From Pelagomonas calceolata (taxonomy: Eukaryota > Sar > Pelagophyceae > Pelagomonadales > Pelagomonadaceae): a stretch of 64,000 nt of DNA. The stretch spans positions 3,844,001 through 3,908,000 of the forward strand of contig CAKKNE010000003.1 of assembly GCA_918797485.1 (NCBI GenBank). The letters are read 5' to 3'. The position numbers and the translations under genes were made by a program. Shown piece by piece: positions 57,261-64,000 of this stretch. The notes beneath the pieces are model-generated. The model ran no database searches, was not told the DNA's origin, and was given only the letters and a program-made list of their open reading frames with translations. The stretch's first letter is position 1. Each line of letters begins with the position of its first letter.

Positions 57261-58439
57261 ATGTCGGGCCCGCCCCGCGGCTATCCTTATGGATACGCCC
57301 CACCGGGCTACTACGCGGCGCCGCCGGGCTACGTCCTCGCGCCGCCGCCGGCCTACGCGCCGCCGCCGCCGCGCGTCGTCGTGCGCCAGACGCCGACGGC
57401 GAATGTGGTACATGTACCACCCCCGAGACCGTCGGGCGACCCCCTGCGCGCGAGCCTCGAAAAGAATTCGAGGCCCTTCTTCTGGACCCAAGATGAAGAA
57501 CAGAATCTGCGGGCTCTTGTAGGCGCTTTAGGGACGTCGCAATGGGCCACAGTTGCGGAGCGACTCGGTACGAAACGATCCGCCGCAGCGGTGGAACAAA
57601 GGTGGCGCGAGCACCACGCTCGCTTGCAAGGTTCCAGACCACCAGCACCTCGAGTCATCGTGCGCGGTTCGACAGGACAGCCGTCGAGGTGGTCCGCCGG
57701 CGAGGACGCCCTCCTGAAGCAATTGGTGAACGAAAACGGCATTGGGAAATGGGAGCTCATCTCCCGAAGGTTGGGGACGAACCGGCACCCGCAGGACGTG
57801 GAGAGGCGGTGGCGCGAGTCCTTTGCTGCCGCTGCTCCTCGCAGTGCGCCTCGCCGGAAGCAGTCCGGTACATCAGTACCTCAAGTTGATGGGGTGCTGC
57901 AGGCCGGTTTAGATGTCGCAAGGGGCGAGTTTGATGTAACAAAACCGACAAGAGGTACTGATACTGATGCCAACAAGCTCGCGCACGTCCTTATTAGATT
58001 AGATGATGCTCTCACCGATTTGGCGAAGGACAGCCACGCTTTGCTCGTGCGGCGCGACGAGGCGGCGCGCAAAAAGCTTGAATGTATTAAAAAGCTCGAG
58101 GAGGCGCATCAATGTCAAAAAGCTGAACTGATATTGGCGCAGTCGCGCGTGAATGAAGAAGGAGGCCAGGCCGTGCTCGACGCGGTGGATGCGCACTGGG
58201 CGCGCGTGTATCGGAGCCACTCTCGTAGACTGGAGACGGCGCGCGCCGACCTGGCGCGCGTGGAAGATGCTCTGGTGGATGCTTTAGGCAAGATGGAGGG
58301 TGGTGGGAAGGTCGGCTCCAAGGCCGTGTATTTACTCCCGAAGCCGGCGCCGGCGCCCCGCTCCAACGGTCTTCCGCCGGCGAAGCGGGCGCGATCGGAC
58401 GAGGTGGTGTTCCTCGGGACGCGCGCGGCCGCCGTGTGA
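57261..58439 (+). CDS. Double SANT/MYB-domain protein
   Basis: A 392-residue single-exon protein. The N-terminus is Pro/Tyr/Gly-rich (GYPYGYAPPGYYAAPPGY). Two SANT/MYB repeats follow: WTQDEEQNLRALVGALGTSQ with WATVAERLGTKRSAAAVEQRW, then WSAGEDALLKQLVNENGIGK with WELISRRLGTNRHPQDVERRW. Each has the regularly spaced Trp residues. A C-terminal helical coiled coil (LLVRRDEAARKKLECIKKLE and so on) may dimerise. Likely a DNA- or chromatin-binding regulator; the target sequence is not known. Confidence 0.8.
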   Translation: MSGPPRGYPYGYAPPGYYAAPPGYVLAPPPAYAPPPPRVVVRQTPTANVVHVPPPRPSGDPLRASLEKNSRPFFWTQDEEQNLRALVGALGTSQWATVAERLGTKRSAAAVEQRWREHHARLQGSRPPAPRVIVRGSTGQPSRWSAGEDALLKQLVNENGIGKWELISRRLGTNRHPQDVERRWRESFAAAAPRSAPRRKQSGTSVPQVDGVLQAGLDVARGEFDVTKPTRGTDTDANKLAHVLIRLDDALTDLAKDSHALLVRRDEAARKKLECIKKLEEAHQCQKAELILAQSRVNEEGGQAVLDAVDAHWARVYRSHSRRLETARADLARVEDALVDALGKMEGGGKVGSKAVYLLPKPAPAPRSNGLPPAKRARSDEVVFLGTRAAAV

Positions 58440-58462
58440 ATAATGTTCGAAACACATATTAC

Positions 58463-59212
58463 TCAGAAGTAGCCCGGCAGGACCTCCTTCACCTCGACGT
58501 CGTACACGAGTGAAACGCCGTCGGGCACGTCGACTCCGGGCGGCGCCAGATTCTTGGGCACGAGGAGCCGTCGTTTGCCTCCCGTCTTCATGCCCTTGAT
58601 GCCCTGCTCTACCCCTTCGCAGAGCACGTTCTGGAAGGGCCGCTGACCTAATTTAAAGGCGACCGGCTTGGCATCAGCAGTCGAGTCAAAAATCACCTTG
58701 TCGCCGATGGACACGCGGATCGCGAGGCCTATCACCGAGCCGGGCAGGCTCACGGCGTCGCCCGCGCGGCCCACGAGACTCTCGGTGTATTTCAAACCAG
58801 AAGGCAGCGTCACAATTTCATTGGCGCCGGCGACGGGTTCTTGAGTGCCAAGAGCCTTGATGATCTCGTCGCCCTCCACGACGAGCAAGATGCCGAAGAT
58901 GGCCAGTCCGCCGGCCAGGCCGAACCTCCTACTAAGACCGCGCGTCGCCGTGAGCACCGGATCAAATTGGTTAAAGCCGGGGCCCTCCGAGGAGTCCACA
59001 AGCTTCGTGACGTCGTAGCGCGCCGGGCGGGCCGGGGCCGGCGCGGCGGGCGCCTCCTCGGGCGCTTCGACAGCGTCGTCTGTTGCTTCGTCGGGCGCCG
59101 ACCGCGGCTGCAGGTCGTAGCGGCGCGGCGGCACGACGAGGGACCGGCGCGACCGCGGCAGCTGGTAGGCGCGGGTGCAAGCTAAGAGCGCGAAGAGCAG
59201 GGTCGCACGCAT
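58463..59212 (-). CDS. FKBP-type peptidyl-prolyl isomerase, plastid type
   Basis: A 249-residue product from the ATG at 59212 (MRATLLFALLACTRAYQLPR). A signal peptide plus an Arg-rich transit-like region suggests plastid import. A possible membrane segment (GLAGGLAIFGILLVV) follows. The FKBP domain begins with VTLPSGLKYTESLVGRAGDA and has VIFDSTADAKPVAFKLGQRP, GVEQGIKGMKTGGKRRLLVP and VSLVYDVEVKEV, the normal order of FKBP strands. Several active-site aromatics look substituted, so catalysis may be weak. It is 23 nt tail-to-tail from the SANT gene. Confidence 0.8.
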   Translation of the reverse strand: MRATLLFALLACTRAYQLPRSRRSLVVPPRRYDLQPRSAPDEATDDAVEAPEEAPAAPAPARPARYDVTKLVDSSEGPGFNQFDPVLTATRGLSRRFGLAGGLAIFGILLVVEGDEIIKALGTQEPVAGANEIVTLPSGLKYTESLVGRAGDAVSLPGSVIGLAIRVSIGDKVIFDSTADAKPVAFKLGQRPFQNVLCEGVEQGIKGMKTGGKRRLLVPKNLAPPGVDVPDGVSLVYDVEVKEVLPGYF

Positions 59213-59394
59213 GGCGATGGTGAGGCACTGCTGTGAGAGGTGGTGTAATTGAACGTGCCTTTGTGACGCACAGAATTGTGCGAAGCTCGCAGCACTTCGT
59301 CTATGATTGATGGCTGATGTCTTCGCGTCGCAAGACGTCGCACAGCGGGTTGTGACGAGCGCTAAGCGGACACTGATGCCCAAAGTTGAGGCGA

Positions 59395-59418
59395 CCTAGC
59401 GTGATCAAACATACTAGC
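59395..59418 (-). promoter_or_regulatory. 24-bp promoter motif, copy 11 (diverged core)
   Basis: Minus-strand reading GCTAGTATGTTTGATCAC, GCTAGG, in the divergent spacer, 183 bp from the FKBP start and 70 bp from the MYND start. A GGGCTGCC octamer follows at about 59456. Confidence 0.6.
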
Positions 59419-59487
59419 ATTGTGGTCTCCTGAACGCTTTGATTGCATCGTATAGGGCTGCCCCCGAGCGAGTTGACCACATACAAG

Positions 59488-60660
59488 ATGATCCTCACGC
59501 AGTGCGCCGTCTGCGCCACCGAGCTTGGCTTGTCATTGGGCAAGAAATGCGGCCGCTGCAGCACGCGCTACTGTGGGCCCGAATGCCAGGTGCAGCATTG
59601 GAAAGAAGGCGGGCACGACACGCTCTGCAAGAAAATAAAAAAGGCAGGCGGCGCCGAACAGTACAACGCAAATGAGAAGTACACGGAGGCCGTATTTCAC
59701 GCGGCGGCAGCGTGCGCCGAGGACACGAAGGGCCAGACGTGCTTCATCTGCACGCAAGCATTGCATTGGAAGACGAAAGAGGGCCTCGTGCGCGGGTGCG
59801 CGTGCCGTGGGACGGCGGGCTTTGCGCACGTGTCGTGCTTGGCGGAGCAGGCGAAGATTTTGTTCGCGGAGGCCGAGGAGAACAATTTGGACGACGATGT
59901 GATTTATGAGAGGTTCAGTAAGTGGTACGCGTGCAGCTTGTGCGAGCAGGAGTACCACGGTGTCGTGCGGTGCGCGCTCGGGTGGGCGTGCTGGAAGACA
60001 TACTTGGGGCGGCCGGAGGAGGACTACGCTCGGAGAATGGCGATGAACGCGCTTGGGAACGGATTATTTGAGGCTAGAGTCCCCAAGGACTCGTTGTCCG
60101 TGCGAGAGGCCGAGTTGTCTATACTGCGGCGCGTTGGCGCGCCAGAAGAGCTCATTCTCGCCACGCAGAGCAATCTTGCGAGTACGTATGAATTTGTTGG
60201 ACGGCGTGAAGAGGCTGCAACCATGCTTCGAGACGTATACTCCGGAACTTTGAAGCTATACGGCGAAGAACATAGAGAAACGCTCATAGCAGCCAACAAC
60301 TATGCGGCGTCCCTTGAAACGCTACAACGCTACCAAGAAGCCAGGTCACTGCTGCGCAAAACGATTCCCGTGGCACGACGCATCCTCGGAGAGAGTGATC
60401 GAATCACGCTCACGATGAGAAAGATTTTTGCGACGGCGCTCTACGAAGACGACAGCTCCACGCTCGACGATCTCCGCGAGGCCAAGACGACGCTCGAGGA
60501 ATCGGAACGGACCGCGCGGCGCGTGTTCGGCGGCGCACACCCGCTCGTGCTGGCGCTGAAAGGCTCCATGCGGCTGGCACGAGAAGTGCTCCGCGCCCGC
60601 GAGGCGCCCGAAGTCCTCCAAACGGCCGACGACCTCGCCGCCCATTTTGATAGCTTGTAA
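59488..60660 (+). CDS. MYND + RINGv + TPR protein
   Basis: A 390-residue product from the ATG at 59488 (MILTQCAVCATELGL). Residues 6-47 are a MYND finger (CAVC, CGRCSTRYCGPECQ, HWKEGGHDTLC). A RING-variant (RINGv) finger follows (CFICTQALH, GCACRGTAGFAHVSCL, WYACSLCEQEYHG). The rest is four or five TPR-like helix pairs of kinesin-light-chain type (LATQSNLASTYEFVGRREEA, LIAANNYAASLETLQRYQEA). I recall this arrangement as an expanded family in pelagophyte algae; that is memory, not tested. Probably a ubiquitin-ligase adaptor. Confidence 0.75.
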   Translation: MILTQCAVCATELGLSLGKKCGRCSTRYCGPECQVQHWKEGGHDTLCKKIKKAGGAEQYNANEKYTEAVFHAAAACAEDTKGQTCFICTQALHWKTKEGLVRGCACRGTAGFAHVSCLAEQAKILFAEAEENNLDDDVIYERFSKWYACSLCEQEYHGVVRCALGWACWKTYLGRPEEDYARRMAMNALGNGLFEARVPKDSLSVREAELSILRRVGAPEELILATQSNLASTYEFVGRREEAATMLRDVYSGTLKLYGEEHRETLIAANNYAASLETLQRYQEARSLLRKTIPVARRILGESDRITLTMRKIFATALYEDDSSTLDDLREAKTTLEESERTARRVFGGAHPLVLALKGSMRLAREVLRAREAPEVLQTADDLAAHFDSL

Positions 60661-60759
60661 GGTGATACTTGCTAGTAAGTAAAAATTGCCCTTACTCCAC
60701 TGCCACCGTGATCTGGCACGGCGTGTCGAAGCATCCCCGGGGGCCGCGTAAAAACACAC

Positions 60760-62451
60760 TTACCCGACCGGCGGCGGCAGCATTGGCCGCCGCCGCTTCC
60801 GCCGCCGCGCGCGCGGCTCCGGCGTTCTCAAGTCCAACACGTTCTCCTCGCGGTGCGAGATCTGCACGGGCGCGCGCGCCGCGAAGTAGCCCTTGAGGCC
60901 TTTCCGTTGTTGGTTCGGCGCCCGCTGCGCGACCCGTCGTAGGGCATCATCAAACCGCACGGGGCGCAGCGCGCAGTCGGCGCACGCCGTCAGGACGTCA
61001 CGCTCCTGCAAGGGTCCGGCCGCCGCCGCGAGGGCGTCCAGGGCGTTCCGCGCGAGTCGAGCGGCACATGCGAACGCGTCGCAGGCCACGGCGGGCGCCG
61101 CGTGGTACGCGAATCGGTCGATGGCTTCGATGGCCAAAGGCTTGGAATCGGGTGCGGCGAACTGGACGACCAGCGGCGGCGGGATGGTGTCGAAGCCCGC
61201 GACGGCCCGATGTAAAGTTTGGAGAGCGCCGGTCTCCATACTTGTAAGTTGCCGTTCACATGTCGGCAGCGACACGTAGAGCCGCCCCCTTAGTATAACG
61301 ACGAGCACGCCGCAGGGGTCCCGCCCCTGCAAGCGGTGGCGCAACGCTGACGAAGCGGCCCGCGACCCACTTATACTCGTCGGAAACGCGGAAGCGTGCT
61401 CCCGCATGAGCGACGACACGTTGGCCCCATCAAACACGGGCCCGCCCCTTCGAAACGCGAAGAAGTCCGGCACCCGGGCGTTGGCGGGCAGGACCACCGT
61501 CGCGTTCGGCGCGGAATCAGGCGGCAGGGCCCTGAGAGCGCATCGTGCGCCTGATAGTCCGAGGGCGCGGCTCCAGGCGCCGCGCACGCCGGCCGCCGAG
61601 GACAGCCCCGCGGCCCACCACGGCTTGCGCTCGCCGGACCAGTGGAGCACGCCGTTTCCAACAGTTCCGTTCGCCAATCCGCGCGCGCAGCCGTGGCCGC
61701 CGCCGACCTGGCAGTTCCATGCTATTGATAGGCGCTCGAATTTACCGCCCGTAGCTAGTACGAGCGGCGGGTTCGTCCCGAGCGTAAACGCTTCAGTTTT
61801 CAGATTGAGTTCAAGCCACCGCTCCACGCGCTCCGTCAGCTTCTGCTCCGCCCACCGTCGTAAGTCATAAACCACAACCCCGGCGTTAAACGCGTCCAGC
61901 GCGTCGACGTCGACGCGCGTCTCCCAGAGCAGCTCGAGCGCGTCGGGATTGCTACAATTTAAGAAGTGAGTGCCGCACGCCTTCTTCTCGCGCGCGACGG
62001 CGGCCACGGCGTTCCTACCTCTGGTAAGTGCGTTGCGGACCATGCTCGTGATGTCTCCAATGACGACGGTGTCGCTGTCGAGCCACAGAGCCTTGTCCAC
62101 ATTATCGGGTAGTATCTCTCGGAGGTAGAAGCGCGCGTAGTTCAACGCGTGCGCGAGATAGCCCTTCTTGCCGTGCCGCACCGATACGAGCCGGGCGACC
62201 CTGCGATCCTCCCAGGGCACGACGCGCCAGTCTTCTTGTGGCAGCGCGCATCGTAGGGCCGCCTGGAAATCATGGACGTCCTTTTGTTGGACGATAACGT
62301 GGACCTGGACTTGATTAAGAGCGCCTTCGAACACCGATCGGACGCAGGCCACAACCCCTAGCGCGTGGGAGCCGCTGCCGGCCACCACCACATGAGTTTT
62401 GTCGTCTGAGGCGGTGGCTGCCGCGGCCAGCAGCACGAGTGCGAACCGCAT
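60760..62451 (-). CDS. GT8-family glycosyltransferase, secretory
   Basis: A 563-residue single-exon protein. A cleavable signal peptide (MRFALVLLAAAATASDD) is followed by a GT-A fold: THVVVAGSGSHALGVVACVR, DKALWLDSDTVVIGDI (the DxD metal-binding motif), FNAGVVVYDLRRW and VLHWSGERKPW, the four landmarks of GT8 enzymes such as glycogenin- and GAUT-type transferases. The last 250 residues are unrelated to the core and end in a basic RRRKRRRP tail. It probably adds a hexose or uronic acid in the Golgi or ER; donor and acceptor are unknown. Confidence 0.8.
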   Translation of the reverse strand: MRFALVLLAAAATASDDKTHVVVAGSGSHALGVVACVRSVFEGALNQVQVHVIVQQKDVHDFQAALRCALPQEDWRVVPWEDRRVARLVSVRHGKKGYLAHALNYARFYLREILPDNVDKALWLDSDTVVIGDITSMVRNALTRGRNAVAAVAREKKACGTHFLNCSNPDALELLWETRVDVDALDAFNAGVVVYDLRRWAEQKLTERVERWLELNLKTEAFTLGTNPPLVLATGGKFERLSIAWNCQVGGGHGCARGLANGTVGNGVLHWSGERKPWWAAGLSSAAGVRGAWSRALGLSGARCALRALPPDSAPNATVVLPANARVPDFFAFRRGGPVFDGANVSSLMREHASAFPTSISGSRAASSALRHRLQGRDPCGVLVVILRGRLYVSLPTCERQLTSMETGALQTLHRAVAGFDTIPPPLVVQFAAPDSKPLAIEAIDRFAYHAAPAVACDAFACAARLARNALDALAAAAGPLQERDVLTACADCALRPVRFDDALRRVAQRAPNQQRKGLKGYFAARAPVQISHREENVLDLRTPEPRARRRKRRRPMLPPPVG

Positions 62452-62648
62452 GGCTGCTCAGGGCTTGGGGCGCATCGCTACGAGTGCGGTGTCCATCGCT
62501 GCGGCAGCGTGGTCCGTGCTTGGGGCTGCCTTTTGCCAAGCACAGCTGCATGCAAAAAAGTTTTAGGTTGCGGGTTTGAATCAGCTCGCGCGAGCACTCC
62601 GTTTTCGTGCCGTTGAGCGCTTTCAGAGCTGCCACTGACGCATGTCGC

Positions 62649-62668
62649 GCTAGTATGTCTAAGCTAGT
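62649..62668 (+). promoter_or_regulatory. Degenerate copy of the promoter motif
   Basis: GCTAGTATGTCTAAGCTAGT, four bases short but with both GCTAG ends, in the middle of the divergent spacer 62452-62881 (198 bp and 214 bp from the two starts). Confidence 0.45.
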
Positions 62669-62881
62669 TTGTCCTGGACAAAACGATTGTCTGTTTTGAG
62701 CTAGACTGGGCCACCTCGGACAGCCGGCAGGCCGGCGGTCGTCTCATATCGGCTGCGATACCGGTCGCGGCTTGCTGCTCGTCCCGCACGGGCGGTGAGG
62801 CAGTGAAACTGTTTTAACAGACGAGTGGGCCCGCAGCAGTAAAAACCGGCGCGCGCAGCGCAGCGCACGCGGCAAACAACC

Positions 62882-64000
62882 ATGTCAGGCCTCCGCCGGA
62901 AACCGCTTACCCCCAAAAGCCCAAATGTCGCCGCCGCCGCACCGCCCAAGTCGCGCTCGCCCGTGCGCCGGCGCCCCTCGCCACCCTCAAAACAAGCCGG
63001 CGACCCGCTCCAGCTCCAGGCGCGCCTGGCCGCCTCGGAGATGAAGCGCGCGCAGCTCGAGCGCGAGAACGCTCTACTAAAAAACGACGCGGAAAAAAAG
63101 GCGGCGACGATCGCCACGCTGCGCGCCGAGCTCGCGGCGGCGCGGCGCGCGGCCGTCGCCGCCGCGGCGCCGGCGCCGGCCGCCGCGGCAGCGGCGGCGG
63201 CCGCCGTCCGGGCGCCGCCGGTCGCGTCGGTGAGCTCCGACGACTCCGCCGATGTTGTACCACCGCCGCTGCCGCCGCCCGCGGACTTTGCGGCGGGTGC
63301 CCTGAGCGGCCGCGTGAACCCCACGGGCGCGGTCCTCGACGGCCGCCACGCGCCGCGCGCGTCGAGCGCGCTTTACGTGCCCGCCAAGCTCGCGGCGCCC
63401 ACAAAGGCCGCGCCGGCGTCGCCCGACGTCCGCGTGCTCGCCGAGGGCTTCGTGCCCATCGAGGCCGAGGTCGAGGCCGCCGTCGAGCCGCTGCCGCCGC
63501 CGCCCGCGGAGGCGCCGCCGGCCAGGACGCTCCGGCGGTCGCCCCGCGCGCCCACGCCGCCGCCGCCGCCACCGGCCGACGCCGCCGAGGCGCCACCGCC
63601 GCAGAAGGCCAAGCGCGCCACCGCGGCGCCGCCGCCCAAGGCGCCGCGCCGGTCGCCGCGCGCCCCTACACCGCCGCCGGCCGCCGAGGCGCCGCCACCG
63701 CCACCGAAGGTCCAGCAGCGCATCCCCAAGAAGGCGGCGGCGCGGCGGCGGCGCAGCGTGCGCCTCGCGCGGGCCGACGCCGACGAGTCGCCCGCCGCGG
63801 CGGACGAGCCCCCGCCCGCGCCGACGCCGGCGAAGCCGGCGTCGGAGGAACCCACGCCGACGCCTACACCGGCCAAAGCGAAGCCGGCGTCGGCGAGGAA
63901 AGCGCCTGCGGACGCGCCCGCGCCCACGCCGGCCAAAACAACGCCCGCGCCGACGCCCACGCCGGCCAAGTCCGCGAAGAAGAGGGTCGTTATCCGAGCG
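62882..64000 (+). CDS. Pro/Ala-rich protein with N-terminal coiled coil (3' end outside window)
   Basis: An ORF of 373 codons from the ATG at 62882 (MSGLRRKPLTPKSPNV) stays open to the window edge. Residues about 40-80 form a coiled coil (LQARLAASEMKRAQLERENA followed by LLKNDAEKKAATIATLRAEL). The rest is low complexity: an Ala run, then repeated RRSPRAPTPPPPP units and Thr-Pro-Ala-Lys repeats. The motif DFAAGALSGRVNP near residue 135 is the only globular-looking part. No family recognised. Minus-strand ORFs over this region are its shadow. Confidence 0.6.
   Translation, partial: MSGLRRKPLTPKSPNVAAAAPPKSRSPVRRRPSPPSKQAGDPLQLQARLAASEMKRAQLERENALLKNDAEKKAATIATLRAELAAARRAAVAAAAPAPAAAAAAAAAVRAPPVASVSSDDSADVVPPPLPPPADFAAGALSGRVNPTGAVLDGRHAPRASSALYVPAKLAAPTKAAPASPDVRVLAEGFVPIEAEVEAAVEPLPPPPAEAPPARTLRRSPRAPTPPPPPPADAAEAPPPQKAKRATAAPPPKAPRRSPRAPTPPPAAEAPPPPPKVQQRIPKKAAARRRRSVRLARADADESPAAADEPPPAPTPAKPASEEPTPTPTPAKAKPASARKAPADAPAPTPAKTTPAPTPTPAKSAKKRVVIRA

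Noticed and set aside
1-64000. Retroelements, viral insertions, rRNA and tRNA genes
   Set aside because: None was recognised by motif or structure on either strand; without a search, diverged copies cannot be excluded.

Overview
ORGANISM. This is GC-rich, gene-dense eukaryotic nuclear DNA from a photosynthetic alga. Evidence: a gamma-tocopherol methyltransferase (VTE4) with a plastid-type leader, a PP-loop tRNA-lysidine-synthetase-like gene and a ThiO-like gene with leaders, a plastid-type FKBP, and spliceosomal introns. Most introns are short transposon-like introner elements with terminal inverted repeats and 8-bp target duplications. From memory of the introner literature this points to a pelagophyte stramenopile such as Aureococcus; that is inference. 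No tRNA, rRNA, CRISPR array, or viral or LTR element was recognised. LAYOUT. 0-13 kb: 5' end of a secreted alpha/beta hydrolase, NOL12, a WD40 protein, a giant Sfi1-like repeat protein, a methyltransferase, a kinase-like membrane protein, a ubiquitin-like/tetraspanin fusion, two small unknowns, and a ThiO-like FAD oxidase with a long tail. 13-24 kb: MAPK-like kinase, DUF924-TilS fusion, a coiled-coil protein, a large 2OG-Fe(II) oxygenase, and a broken lower-GC KAP NTPase relic. 24-39 kb: R3H/DEAH helicase, choline-transporter-like protein, two poorly characterised genes, an ankyrin protein, a Ub/FERM-like alpha/beta hydrolase, and a GPR180-like membrane protein built of three exons. 39-48 kb: VTE4, an unknown Cys-rich protein, a MYND protein, a tiny membrane protein, a Tudor-like protein, a cupin/JmjC-like protein, a J-domain+PDZ protein and a TPR protein. 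48-64 kb: SNF2/RING/RanBP2-zinc-finger ATPase, RBR ubiquitin ligase, an ER J-protein, an EamA-type transporter, a double-SANT protein, FKBP, a MYND/RINGv/TPR protein, a GT8 glycosyltransferase, and an open Pro/Ala-rich ORF that runs off the window. ORGANISATION. Genes are mostly single-exon, with convergent 3' ends 1-100 nt apart and divergent promoters of about 200-500 bp. I reconstructed 19 introns. For 18 of them the exon phases add up to one continuous reading frame across the predicted junctions, and the tetraspanin intron length is a multiple of three. MAIN DISCOVERIES. (1) Introners: family A has CTGTGTGGAAATCAA ends and 8-bp target duplications that allow scarless splicing, with a second donor exactly 12 nt downstream that keeps frame. 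A looser B/C group shares mosaic internal modules. (2) A roughly 24-bp element, GCTAGTGTCTTAC-N5/6-GCTAG, lies about 70-280 bp from start codons in about ten gene spacers (plus two degenerate copies) and in no coding sequence I recognised. It is a candidate core regulatory site. The genes are otherwise diverse housekeeping functions with no obvious shared pathway.
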